Shown piece by piece: positions 1 to 11,800 of a stretch of DNA of 64,000 nucleotides (the first letter of the stretch is position 1; every line of letters begins with the position of its first letter). Under the pieces are notes generated by a model. It was not told where the DNA came from and made no database searches. It worked only from the letters and a program-made list of their open reading frames with translations. Origin of the DNA: Lates calcarifer (taxonomy: Eukaryota > Chordata > Actinopteri > Centropomidae); contig NC_066844.1 of NCBI RefSeq assembly GCF_001640805.2, positions 2,367,231 to 2,431,230 on the forward strand, written 5' to 3'. A program made the translations under genes and the position numbers.

Positions 1-1499
1 TGATATGGTTTGCATACAAAATCTCTATCTGCATAGTACAGTAATTTTTAACTAAATATACAGAAGAAGTGTGATATAGTGTAAAACAAAAATAATGAGG
101 TTAAGTGGCTCAGAATTGTGTGCTATACAGTTTTCACCTGAGGTAACACTCAAATGATAACTGAACTTCATGTTTTGAAATGATTGTTTTGAGTTTCTAA
201 CAGTTCGTGCATTTCTTATTATTTTAACAAAACTACTGTATTATGTTCATTATGCCAAGGTCATGAAACAGATATAGAAAAAACACTCTCTTCCACTTTT
301 TTACTCCTGTTGTACTTTTCTCACCTTTACCAATACATTTCAGTCCTCCTTTGACCCCCTCTCTTTCCCTTAATTCCCCACCTCCGTACATCCCTCTACC
401 CAATTATAGTACACTGCCTTCATCACTTCACAGAGCTGAGTTAAAAGCCTGCCAACACCAGCAGGTATCTCACTCAGTGTGTGTGAGTGAGAGAGAGGCT
501 AAAATCACACTGAGCAGGTAAACAAGTGAGGTTGCTTGTTATGCGTATGTATCCGTTATCAAAAACCAATCATGGCTGCCGTGAGAGAACGAGCAGTGCA
601 GCAGCAGTGACAGAAATATCAACTACGCTAAATGCTCGGCGTCCCGCAGGTTCACAGGGCTGTGGTAAACACCTCATATACAGCATAGCTCCTCAAATAA
701 CAGCATAAACAGTCCTCATCAACATATCACTCCTCCTGTCACTCAGAACTATACAAAAGAAACGGCATAAAGTGAGCTTCAAATATACAAGAACTGAAGG
801 CTCATATCCTATGAAAAGAGTCAGTAAGACTGAAATGAAAAACATCTGAAAACTGTCAGAATACCTGTGATACACAACAGGTCTGAGGCACAAAATAAGA
901 ATAGAGCGATAAAGAAAAAGAAATTAACTGGAATAAATTCAGATGGAGTGCGGCACTACTGTAAAGTATATTACAGTGTTTATCTCGATGAAGATAAACA
1001 ATGTGGAAGTCATTTTTTAAATCTGCCTTTCACTCAGGCAGCAGGCATCATCTTGCTGCACTTGGCACATGTGAATATGTAAAAAATGGTAATACAAAGT
1101 GGGTATAAAAATCACATCTGTTTTTTTCTGTGGAGTCCATTAATATTCTATGTGAGCACAAACCGGCCTTGTATACCATGACCACTTACACAAAAGCACA
1201 AAAAGAGAGGATGTATAAGCTTGTCCTTTTCATTTTAGATTGTGGTCAGGCAGCCAATCAGAACTGAGTATTGTTCATGTCCACTCTATATGGCAGGAAT
1301 AAATAATCAATATATGAATGTTCTATCTAATACACGTGGTATTATACAACATCCAGATTATAACTCATTAACTAAGAATCATTTGCACTTACTGCACAGA
1401 TGACCATTTTCAACTGCAGGCCCTGCAGAGGTAGATATTCAGATGTATTTTTGGGATTTGTTGGGTCTCTCTCTGTAAACACCATATTTTAAAGAGTAT
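1..1499. other. no gene seen; AT-rich unique DNA
   Basis: Only short open frames occur in this stretch and none resembles a known protein. Small low-complexity patches are a pyrimidine-rich run near 335-380 and a short GT/GA run near 476-496. I see no repeat family, RNA gene or promoter that I can support. Confidence 0.6.
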
Positions 1500-1590
1500 G
1501 GTCTAGACCTGCTCTGTATGAAAACTGCCTTGAGATGACTTTTGTTGTGATTCGGCACTATATAAATAAAACTGAATTGAATTGAATTTT
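1500..1590 (+). repeat. retroelement 3' tail with (TTGAA)n end
   Basis: The segment opens with TCTAGACCTGCTCTGTATG, runs through GGCACTATATAAATAAA and ends in tandem TTGAA units. From memory this arrangement is a widespread teleost dispersed repeat that ends in short pentamer repeats, as expected of the 3' end of a non-LTR element (LINE, or a SINE sharing its tail). Only about 90 bp remain, so it is heavily 5'-truncated or diverged. The clade (L2/CR1 or RTE) is not decided by what is visible. Confidence 0.55.
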
Positions 1591-1654
1591 CATCCATGGG
1601 TTTCCATTTAGCTCAGAATAGTTTGAAAATCTGACTCTTAAAATTTAGCTTAGG

Positions 1655-1767
1655 TTGTGTAATCCATCACAGGGAACATCAATTCTGCATTATGTCAGTG
1701 TTACATCATTGCTGTGTGGCAACACAGTGCAGGTTTTTCAAATCACTAGAACTGATGGATTACACAA
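1655..1767. repeat. 15-bp perfect inverted repeat
   Basis: TTGTGTAATCCATCA at 1655-1669 is the exact reverse complement of TGATGGATTACACAA at 1753-1767. The loop is about 83 bp and contains a smaller hairpin around GTGTGGCAACAC. A looser inverted match (TTTGAAAA near 1622 and TTTTTCAAA near 1735) adds to the symmetry. It could be the termini of a tiny non-autonomous DNA element or a structured transcript. The right arm is followed by CAG|GTAAGT at 1769-1777, a consensus splice donor, but all frames upstream of it hold stops. Confidence 0.5.
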
Positions 1768-2455
1768 GTCAGGTAAGTTTCAAGAGTTTGCCAAATAATG
1801 TTAAATAGAAAAATAAGTGCAAACCAATGGATTCATAGAGCAGTGGGAGAAAGTACAGTCAAGCTGTGGTCAGTGGTGTTTTAAAGATTAGGTTGTAAAT
1901 GGGCCAAAGTATGCTATATTGTTATGATCCTATATAATGAAGCTAATAACCACCAATATTAGTGTGGTTAACATATTCTTTGACATGTTCATCGAGGCTC
2001 ACTATGATGTCTGGCATGTCAGTGTTACAATAGTTTGGCTTAGTCATGTATTAACTGTATTTTACTTTGAAAAAGGTCAAGTGTTCCTGAATTGAACCAA
2101 TTTCTGTGCAGACGGGCCGAGGGGATTTCACGAAGTACTGCCAAACTTCAAGTGCATGCCTACTTCACAAAATAATCCTAAGGAATTACTGTAACGCGTG
2201 TGTCATTCTGCCTTTATCATTCCAAACACAGAACTACAAACACTATTGTGCAAATGAATACATTTTAAATACATTTTCTGTAATTCAATTAAGAGTTTCT
2301 TCTGATTTTCTTTAGCAGGTGAACATTACGTGTTTATATCCACTTTGCTGTATAAATGATTATTTTCTTTTTGATTTCCCCCCGACTCATCTTCAACTTC
2401 TGCAACTTGTTACATGTAATTGTCTTTCAACCTTTTCTATTCTATATTTTACCTT

Positions 2456-2458
<3 letters not shown>

Positions 2459-2490
<32 letters not shown>
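2459..2490. repeat. (TC)16 microsatellite
   Basis: This is an uninterrupted TC run inside a wider pyrimidine-rich stretch (about 2380-2550). The open frames that cross it translate as LSLSLS strings and are artefacts. Confidence 0.95.
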
Positions 2491-2494
<4 letters not shown>

Positions 2495-3054
2495 TTCATC
2501 TTTCTCTCTTCCTAAAGCCCTCTCTCACTTTACCCATCTCACTCCACAGTAAAATGTTAAATCCCGTGTTGTGGTGCATAGCATTGATTTGGTTTGTAAA
2601 GTGGAGAGTGGATCATTACAAAGGCAATATTGGTGGAAAAGGGGAAAGAAACTAGTGAAAACTAGAAAACTCAAAATGTGGCGAGTAAACTAAATTACAA
2701 ATACGGTGAACATTTCTACCACAGGCTAAATGTTGTTTCAAAGCAGACGTTCATCAACATGAGTGACAGTGTTGGGAGCGCAAACTTGGCCGACTACAGC
2801 GGGGGAGGACAGGACTACCAATAAACCTTCTGCCTTAAGGTTAGGAGTTGCATAAATTATATTTAATTTAATTCTTGAATGTCATCTCTTGGAAATCACA
2901 TCACACCTTGAATTATTCAGCCTGTTCAGCCTGTGTTGCATTGAGATACAGAATGTCTCGTTAAGAACAAAGTCCAAGTGACGGCCACAATTTTTATTCC
3001 ATGAAAGTTTTCATTTTTAGGCCTGTTTGAACACAATCTGTCACATATGTTGTT

Positions 3055-3080
3055 TATCTATCTATCTATCTATCTATCTA
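3055..3080. repeat. (TCTA)n microsatellite
   Basis: About six and a half TCTA units occur in tandem, followed by a decayed part (CAGTATCTAGCTAGC). Confidence 0.95.
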
Positions 3081-3134
3081 CAGTATCTAGCTAGCTTGTG
3101 CATCTATCTACAGATGGGTGACAAACCATCTGTA

Positions 3135-3490
3135 CAGCCATGCTAGTGGCTCTGTGAGGTTACAATGAGCTTTGAGCTAAATGATCACATCAGCTGGAGA
3201 CCACACTCGCAGTGACAATGCTAGCAGTCAGGTATAATGTTGACCATGTTCGCCATCTTAGTTTAGTGTGTTGGCACGCTAACATTTACCAATTAGTGCT
3301 AAAAACATGATGAAGGAATGCCATTACTTTTGCTGGTGTGTGGTCATAAATAAGTATGAAACTTCTATTTTGACCCGATGAGTGATTCCACACTTAACCA
3401 CATATTTTAACTACTTGAGGAAATGTTGTGGGATCACAAAAGTCAGTATAATTGATCATTCAGATGGAACCAAAGAGGTGGTTTGACAGA
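3135..3490 (+). repeat. GCTAGC-type dispersed repeat, copy A
   Basis: The segment includes CAGCCATGCTAGTGGCTC, GAGCTTTGAGCTAAATG, CATCTTAGTTTAGTGTG, GGCACGCTAACATTTACC and GGTCATAAATAAG, in that order. The same succession, reversed and complemented, occurs at 50445-50815, where the middle part aligns over at least 150 bp. From memory it matches a very abundant repeat of percomorph fish whose class I cannot name. The copy is diverged and its limits are approximate. Confidence 0.65.
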
Positions 3491-6059
3491 CCAACTGATC
3501 CAATTTTCTGAAACTCTATGAGACAGACCAACACCATTCTTCCCAAAGCTATTCCATCATTTGGTGTTTTGGTGATAGTGGTAGAGAGCATTACTAAACA
3601 TTATAGAAAAATCTGAGATAAGCGACAGATATAAAATAATCTGTTTTAGTCTAAATTTGACTTAGGTCTCTATATGCTACATTCATCAAATTTAACTCAA
3701 ATTTTCACTATAAGTATCCAAGCAGGGCTCATCTCTATCCTGGACTGCTAGTGACATACAGTGGTTGACCCATCAGATGTTACTTAAACACGTGGTTTTA
3801 AAATAAAGCCATAAGCCGTCACCCTTTATGGATCTCCAGAATCATGTCAACCTTGGGAAGGTCAGGCCACTAATGGCATAATTCCTTTCACTCTTTAATA
3901 CAATAATTCCTTCCTGTATTTAAACGCGTTTATACAAGCCCCTGTCCTGATGGTGCATGTGTCTTTAATCCCTGATGACAGTTGTTTTAAAGTATTTGTG
4001 TCGTTGTATAACTATAACTGAATCTATGTAATGTCCTCTCACAACCAGTTTTGGTCTCTTTGACGCTAAAATGGATCATTGTGAAGTTCAATTTTCAACT
4101 TACAATGTAAACAAGCTCTAATATATAGCTATGGATGCTAAAAATATTTCATTAAGAGCAGCTAAAACTTTAATACATGGTGGTTTTGTGCCACATCACA
4201 CTGTTTTTCTTTCAATGCTACACAAACAGCAGACTTGGCTCTGCATTTTTGTCCTTGCTGTGTATGTTTTACAGTACTACACAGCAATAAGGACAACTGA
4301 GACAAAACTCTGCTCTCTTTTCTTCTCAGACAATGATAATTAAACATGGCAGCCATCCTAAGTGTGATGTTTATGGGTACAGGTCCACCGGGAGCCCATT
4401 TTCACAGCACTGGCCTTGTTTTCTTATTTTCAGTGAAACTGATACTATGTGGTGCTTTCCCGACAGTCTGGCAGAGTTTAAGGGAAAATATGTCCACTTT
4501 TACTTACAGTGCAGTGTGCTGCTTGCTCAGTAACAATAACGCCAACGATCAGCATTTCCCAAATGAGCACTGTTTAGCACTACAAGCTAAACAAGGACAC
4601 ACAAAGACTAGAGTCACAGACCTAGAGCAGTCAACACAGCTGGGACAGAATTTTAACTAAATCAAGGAAATTAGACAACATTACAACATTACCAATTTTA
4701 TCAGATAAAATTTTAAGCCCCCTTCATACCTGTCTGATCTCCTTAAACCTTATATTCCATCCCATGCTTTTAGCTCTCAGAATGCTGAGCTCCTGTCTGT
4801 CTCCCAGAGTTATGCCTTAACTTTCAGTTAGCAGCTTATTTTTTTAGTACTTCAGACCTGGTACCTGTTTGGGCTGCCTCCAGAATAGCACACAACTGTG
4901 TGTCTGGTGTGCAGTCATTTTTTTCTCTTGTTCTTATGTATATCTTCTGATGTTTCTCTTTGTCTGCCATTTTACAACATATAATACCCCTCACACTGTG
5001 ACAACTTGTCACTTCTAACTCCCACCTTTGGCCTGTGGAGCACACTGTCAGTCATTGCTCTCCTCTGATACAAAGCAGCACCAGCAACTTCACAGTGAGC
5101 ACTGATTTGTTGATTTGCAAGTAAAAACGCTGTCTAATCATCAAGGGTAAAACTTTGGTTTAAAAGTGGAAGTCACTAAGGAACAGTGTTTGTTGTGCAG
5201 TGTGAGGCACATATCGACTGACTGTCTGACTAATACATGAGCACCAATGTGCACTCCAATACAGTGAGATGGTGACCAACTGCATCAGTTTCTAAACCAT
5301 CACATATCAAAGTACCAATCGTTGCGTTATTGAATTGTCATTACAATAAATAAGAGAGACAGATGAGGTGCTTTACAGCTTTACATGAAGCCAATCCTAA
5401 ACCAGCAAGAGACTTCTTTGTGAAGAGTCAAGGTGGATGACAAGTTTTTCAGAAAATATAAAAATACAGAGAGACTACTTGAAACTGGAGGGCCACAAGA
5501 TTTGTATAGTTTACCTTCATTCACAGTATTTCACACATTCCATTCATTCTGCTAATGGACACTGGAAGAAGATGAATTTACACAGCATTTACAACCTTCT
5601 CACAATTTTCACTCATTCTCTCTGTTATCTTCTGGTCTGAAAGCCAACATTGCTTCAACACTGCAGCAATACAGATATTTCATTATAGCCAAGACTATGA
5701 GGAGGTTCACATAATTCCACAGGACAGTTAGCATGTGGTATAAATACTGCCAAATGTTTTCATAAGCCAGCACAGAAGATACAGAGGAGGGGAGGGACAC
5801 AGGAGAGAGAAGAAGGTTGGATTGCATTCATTTACTCTAGTGGTCTTCAATTAATCTGCGCTAAGTGCAGAAAGAAAAAATAAGCATCATAACAATAAGC
5901 GTCTCAAAAACATGATGAGTCATCACTTCCGTCTTGACTTTCATCCTCCTCATCCACAGTTTGTATTCAAGCCTTGTCAGCACACTGGGGGGTAAAACAA
6001 TAGCAGTCATTGAAAAAAAAAAAAAAAGCAGAATCCCCATAAGGGGACGCAGTGACATT
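3491..6059. other. no gene seen
   Basis: No open frame here is convincing. The longest, 104 codons at 4346-4660 on the plus strand, has no recognisable domain. An (A)15 run lies at 6013-6027. Nothing else can be supported. Confidence 0.55.
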
Positions 6060-6545
6060 TACAACCACAATCCTCTCAATGATTTTAGCTTAGCTCGTTT
6101 CGCCAAACCCTAAAATCCAAGCACAGGCTCATCCCTTAAAACAGATCTGAGCATTTACAGAAAGACAAAGTGGTGCAAAGTGGATAACTGTGCAAACAAA
6201 GAGAGAGTGAACGGAGGAGAGGAAAGTGAAAATCCTCCACTTAGCTTTGTTTACAGAGCATCAAAAACCGTATGACTGTCTAATCTGTTGAGCGTGTGGC
6301 TATTGTCTGGCTATCATCTAAAGAGGATGGCGTAATTTTTGCCCCCTTTTTACCCTATGCTGCTCTTTTTTAGTGCCACAAAGGAGCTTAGTCTAAGCAG
6401 TTAAAGAGGCCGCTCTAAGCTGTAAAGTGTGCCTGCAGCCTCCATTATATGATGTCGTTAAAGGGATATTGTGTCAGTGAAGGGTCTGTCCGCCTCGCTA
6501 AGGGACAGCTGACCCAAAAACACTCCTATTGTGTTAGGCTGTATT
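6060..6545. promoter_or_regulatory. candidate conserved non-coding element
   Basis: This block is free of simple repeats, of mixed composition, and keeps several CpGs (GTTGAGCGTGTGGC, GGATGGCGTAATTTTTGCCC, AGAGGCCGCTCTAAGC). It differs from the surrounding AT-rich, microsatellite-bearing DNA. No frame stays open across it. The call is inference from texture; a fish-to-fish or fish-to-tetrapod alignment would decide it. Confidence 0.3.
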
Positions 6546-7244
6546 TAACCTCATCTGCTGGGGCTGGTGTGAGTCTGTGTGCATATATTCAAGTTTCTGC
6601 ATGTATGTGCGTATTAGCGTGTGCTATTGTCTTAAAGCGATTCTTCCAGGCTCAGAGTTTGTGTGTGCGTGTTCAAGTCCCGTAAATCCCTTCTTAACAA
6701 TGGCCTCTGCTTTTTTTGTGCATATTTGTTTCCATGCATGCATGTGTGTACTAATCTTTTCGTTGCATGTGATTTTTATCATCTGCATCCTGGTGTCTAT
6801 TTCAAGTATTTGTGTGCTCGCAGTATTTTGTCTCTGCTTCAAGCCTTGTTATGACTTGTTATGCTTCTGTGTGCGAATCTAGGCTTTTTCTCCTTGATGT
6901 TACACTACTTCTTGAGAGTTGAGAGTGGCCCATTTGTCACCTTGCCCAGTATGTGAGGAGCAGATTGGCATTGAAATCATTACTGAGTCTGGCAGATAGC
7001 TCTGTGGGCCACTGCCACTGCTTTAGCAAGCTGTGTGTTTGGTGTCACCAATGTGAGGAAAGGGGAATATGAAGGAGCTTTAACACCAGAAATGTATTTA
7101 GCTCTAACTACACACGTTAACCTGTCAGATTAGTTTAGTGGACTGACAAGCTATATTTCTGCACACAATACATTACAATTCATTTGGCTTATGCTTTTGT
7201 ACAGGAACATGAACTAAATGTCAAAACACCTGCACTTTAGTGGC
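6546..7244. other. GT-biased DNA, no gene seen
   Basis: About 6550-6880 is rich in scattered TGTG and TGCATG. The open frames there (up to 101 codons) are Cys/Val/Phe-rich translations of that bias. No repeat family or RNA was recognised. Confidence 0.5.
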
Positions 7245-7440
7245 CGTCAGAGGTCCAATATGTTGGACCTAATCCAAAACAGGAAAACCTATCCAAACCT
7301 GCAATGCTTGGACCTGTTTTTCAAAAATGAGACAGACCCAGTCTTATGGGGACCTGAGCACATTCGGACCCAATCTGTTTCAAAATGTCGTTGACCCAAA
7401 CTGACCTCTAAAAGAGAGAGAACACCAACACAGCAGCAAC
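7245..7440. repeat. degenerate GGACC-motif repeat, possible DNA-transposon arm
   Basis: The motif GGACC/GACCC recurs at short spacing: GTTGGACCTAATCC, GCTTGGACCTG, AGACCCAGTC, GGGGACCTGAGC, CGGACCCAATC, TTGACCCAAAC, TGACCTC. I associate such a GGACCC-rich arm with a fish hAT-like element, from memory. Further GGACCTGG and CCAGACCAGG motifs occur at about 7770 and 7880, so the element may run to about 7900. No transposase or clear terminal inverted repeat was found. Confidence 0.35.
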
Positions 7441-8475
7441 ATCATGCTCTTATCTGTACCAGTAAGTAAATGTTGAACAGCAATAAAATATCAATTTAAG
7501 TCACAGAAACCAATCTAAAAAATATTTTAATCTCCTGCTCAAACAATGAAAATATTCAGCGCCCAACTCAGCTGTGAATCAAAGGTCCAAAGGATCTTTT
7601 TTTTCTTTGTAGTCTTTTCATCTTTTAATAGACAAATAATAATGTAAATAATGCAAATATTTTACATAAGCTACTGATGTGCTAAAATTTATTTTTCCCT
7701 CGATTATCATAAATAGACTTGATAAAGACTCGAGATCTGTAGCAGGAAAACAAGACCTTTCCTGAGTGACTATAATTTGGACCTGGTCTGCCCTGGATCT
7801 AAGGCTGTGAAGATCTCTTTTGCACATGTTGTTTTTTATGCACCACTGTTTTATTTCCAAGTACTGATACATTCTTTCCAGACCAGGATTTCCAAAAACA
7901 TAACCCTGACCAAATCGGGTAAAAATTAATTAAATGTTTTCAGCTTTACTGTAATGAATATTAGTCTGTAGTGACAAACCCTTTCACCTGTGAGAGGGCA
8001 AAATCTGTCTTTTAAAATGCACCAAAACAAAAAGGTCTTATCTACTGGGCAAAGTGGGACATTAGCAAACACTACTGGTTTGTTGTAATTGAGCGCAATA
8101 CATCACACTTAGAGTGGAATGGATGGCTTGTTGAGGAAAACACACCTATCTCACCCCTTCAAGAGACCTTCAGTAATGAGTCTGCTTTGATTTTATTATA
8201 CCATTGCTCTTTCTCTTCACCTCTGTCCTACTCATTTTATCCTGCTGAGACAGAAGGGATGTCAGGGAGAGAAAACGAGTGAGGGGGGATGAGATGAGGT
8301 TGAGAGGGGAGGAGGAGACTGGCAGAAAGAGGAGGAGTGAGGGAGAGGCAGCACAGAGGGGGACGGATTAGGTAAAGAAGACGAGCAGTGCAATTCTTTT
8401 ACTGAGTCCAGCCATGCTGACAAACTTAAAGCCGTTTGAATACCAGCTTAAACCAAATGCCTATGTCTGTCGAAG
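7441..8475. other. no gene seen; purine-rich patch
   Basis: AT-rich sequence is followed by a G/A-rich patch at about 8250-8370 (GTGAGGGGGGATGAG, GGGGAGGAGGAG). No open frame or repeat family can be supported apart from the possible tail of the preceding element. Confidence 0.5.
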
Positions 8476-8893
8476 GCCCCATTTACACCTGGTGCATGCC
8501 ATCTGTGTGTTGATACATTATCTGGATAATGACATCTGACTACAACAATTTGCATTTACTGTACATCTGGTATTTATAAAGATCCCTGTCTCTATTCTGC
8601 CTGCATTGTGCCTGGATCTTAATATGCAAATGCAGGTAGGCAGAGCTGGATGCATGTGTCTACAAACATGGTGATTGGGTGTGATGATGCTGTATGGGCT
8701 CTACTTATTTTTCTCCTATGCAGAGGGATGGCTCATCTGCCAGGCTTGCTGGAGATTGCAGGAAAATGAGGAGTTAGGTGACCTTTCAGCTTGCTGGTGT
8801 CTCCGATCACAGTGTGAGACCACCTCCAGATGAGATCTGGCTGATCAGATAGCATTGCTACGGCAATGCATTCAGCATAGATTTACACCTGCA
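8476..8893. repeat. TTTACACCTG dispersed element, copy 1
   Basis: The segment is bounded by CCCCATTTACACCTGGTGC at 8477 and ATTTACACCTGCATTAAG at 8881. Its first 110 bp align with 40225-40330: both have TTTACA, then ATCTGGAT or TTTGGATAA, then CAACAA, then TTGCA and CTGGTATT. From memory, TTTACACCTGGTATTAA marks a non-autonomous DNA transposon of fish. The two visible end motifs are in direct orientation, so the true terminal inverted repeat is not established. Confidence 0.4.
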
Positions 8894-11800
8894 TTAAGTC
8901 TTTTTTTTTTCCTTTCACAAATGAGATATACAGATACAGATCATATATTTATGCCAGGCTTAATGAGGCAAAAATTGTAGGAAAGAAGAATGTAATGAGG
9001 GAGACAGAGGTCAAGGGAAGTAAAGGAATAAAACAAGTAAGGATGCTCAGAATGTGTTTCCTTTGTTTAGAGGGGAACAGTCAAGAACAAGTCTTTATCT
9101 AATTTATTAATATGAAGAATAATATATTGTAGACTCAGAACAATAAACAAAAGCTGGGCTGAAATCAGCCACAACACAGTAACAAATTAGTAGTTTGTCA
9201 ACTCTGCAAGTACTGTTGTCACTGAAACACACACACACACACTCACACAACAAAAGGATTCTCACACTGTATTTTCTTTTTCAAGTCAATATGCCAGAAT
9301 CCAACAAAGCAACACTTGTTTCCCACCGTTTGTACAATCTGAGAATAGATGCACACGGCAGCTGCTGAACATTTCCTTTTTATTTTAATGCTTCAATCAG
9401 ACATGATGCAATGCACGTGCAACGCTGCAGTCAAGCAGCTTTCATTGATTTCTAAGAAAAGTATTCCCTTAATGTCTGATGGCCATACCTGATGACCAGA
9501 GGTTGCATTATAGCTTGGACGATTTCACACGGTGCAAAATTTGAATTCAAAGAAGAAGTGAACATTTAAAATGTCTGATGTCTCTGATTTGATGCATTTG
9601 CAAACATCCAGAGAGATTCGAGGTGTAAGTTAAGATAAATACTAAGAGCATACTCTATTGACTCTTGCAATAAGAAAATAATTTCTGGGATAAATATTAA
9701 CTGACTAATTTCAAGGAACAAAATCTTTCCAATCCGAGTATAGTCCTTTAAAAAGATGTCCTTAATTCTTTAAACTCAACAGAGCGAAAGGGAAGAAAAT
9801 GGGGTTTTGGGATGAGGGTATGAGGGGGAGAGAGGTGGGGAAGTGATGGCAGACATTTGTGAAAATGATGATATTTGAAGTACAGTTCATTACGGAGAAA
9901 AAAGAGAAGCAGGTTCAAAGAATAATACATGTTACCAGTGCACATTTCTCTTTGTTATGCCAATGACACGGACCTAGATTACACACTAGTGTTTGAAGAC
10001 ATGCCAAGGAAGTGTGAAGGTACAAAGAAGCCAGATTTTCATTCACACACACATATGCGCACACTCACACAGAAATTGTTGGCAGTCACTCATTTTGGCT
10101 TGGATCCTCTTAGAGGGGAGAAAATAAGCCAAACCTTTCATCTCAGTAAACATTTGCTATTTTCGAAGTCAGCTATTTGCATACCGTGTGTGCATGCATG
10201 TGTGTGTGTGTGTTAGAGAGCATATTGTGTCAGAAGGTTTAAAGAGAATGATATTCAGGGTGGAAAAGTTAATCCCAACCTCAACTGTATTAGTCACACT
10301 CCTTGCTTTTTACCCACAGAAACAAACATACACACACACACACATATACACGCAACCACAGAGTGCATCGCTCAGGTGACTCTTGGTTGCCCCCTCCTGA
10401 TCAGCTCAGGGGCATTTCTACAATGTTACAGTCTGTCAGGGAACAAGCTGCTCTAACTGGAAAGCCTACCCTCCATTGTCTTAGTGAAATGACATCTTCA
10501 TTAAGCATGCTGCAGCCAAACGAAGAGCAAGTTGTAACTTAGAACAAATTAAAGACATGAAATGAAATCAGTAACTGAGGCCCTGGTTGATATACAATAG
10601 GAAGGTGAGGGACTTCTGGCTGTGATGAAACATTTTCTTGACACTACAAGATGTAGAGGCACATTAAACTTCCTCTGAGTGATTGGTGTCTTGGCCTTGT
10701 GGCCGACACATCTCCTCCTTCCAGCTGTGGTCTGTTGAGAGTGATAGATGGAGCCGCTCATCAACCTCTGCTTTGGGGGACAAGGAGTATCAAGTATCCT
10801 TAGGAAGACAGATCCTGTGTGATCCTGTGTTTGGGCCAGCAGATTCTCCTGTTACAGGGAAACTGTAAATTCAAGTATGCAGACTATTTTTCGGCCTCGT
10901 TATCTCCTGCTTGGTCCTGCAACCTGCTGAAGATTTTTTTTTGGATGTGGCTACCTTTCTTCTTCAATAGCTGTTAAGATCTCACACATTTCTCTGTTCT
11001 CTGTTGGTGGCTGATGGGAGGGGATGGTGGGATGAAAAGAGGTGTCTAGGTCGCCTTCTAGAGTTAAAAGACATGGAGATTCTCTGAGCGGAAACTTGAT
11101 GGAAACAGTTGGACAAGTAAAGTCTAGCTGAGAAGATGCCAGGCTAAAACATAAATTGTTTGCTTGTCATGGTGGTGAAAAGTTGGGTCCATAAAGGCCC
11201 CACATCAAACCAAACAACCCAATCCCCAGAGCTGAACAGCTCATATTGCTTAGTGTCATCTGAAATATCCATTTGACAGTTCAATGCAAAAGAAGAGCAA
11301 ACACTTATCATATTATTTTCTTCCTTTGTTTTACTGCATATACTGATTACATTCATGTTAAAGATGTATTTTGGCATGACATATTGCAATAATAATGTTG
11401 ATGAGTCATTTCATGTCTTTGTCGGGTCAGAGTCCTCCTCAGACAGCTTTACAGACATTATAGCCGAAGAATACAAAGAGAAGTTTCTTGATAGTGTTTG
11501 AATACAGTGATCCACGAACGACTAAATCTACTAATGTAAGCAACAACTGACAACACTGAACATAAATGATATTTCAAAAACTGAGCCAGGGCATGGAGCA
11601 CAGTGGCAGGGACTGATAACTAAGAGGACATGATTGAAAAAATGACTCATGTATCAATGAGATAATCAGGTTGGACTGTAAATGTCCAAGTATAATCACT
11701 GTGACCGCTTCCTCAGTTGGTTTTAAAAATAAAAACTACTACTGTATTATTTTTAAGAGCAAGGCCTTATTATAAATACCCTCATGCTCTACTGGACCTT

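Noticed and set aside
3055..3080. CRISPR-like or satellite array
   Set aside because: Plain TCTA microsatellite. No array of spaced direct repeats with unique spacers occurs anywhere in the window.
10683..10868. 61-codon GC-richer plus-strand frame
   Set aside because: An acceptor-like site exists inside it, but no donor follows and no domain is visible.
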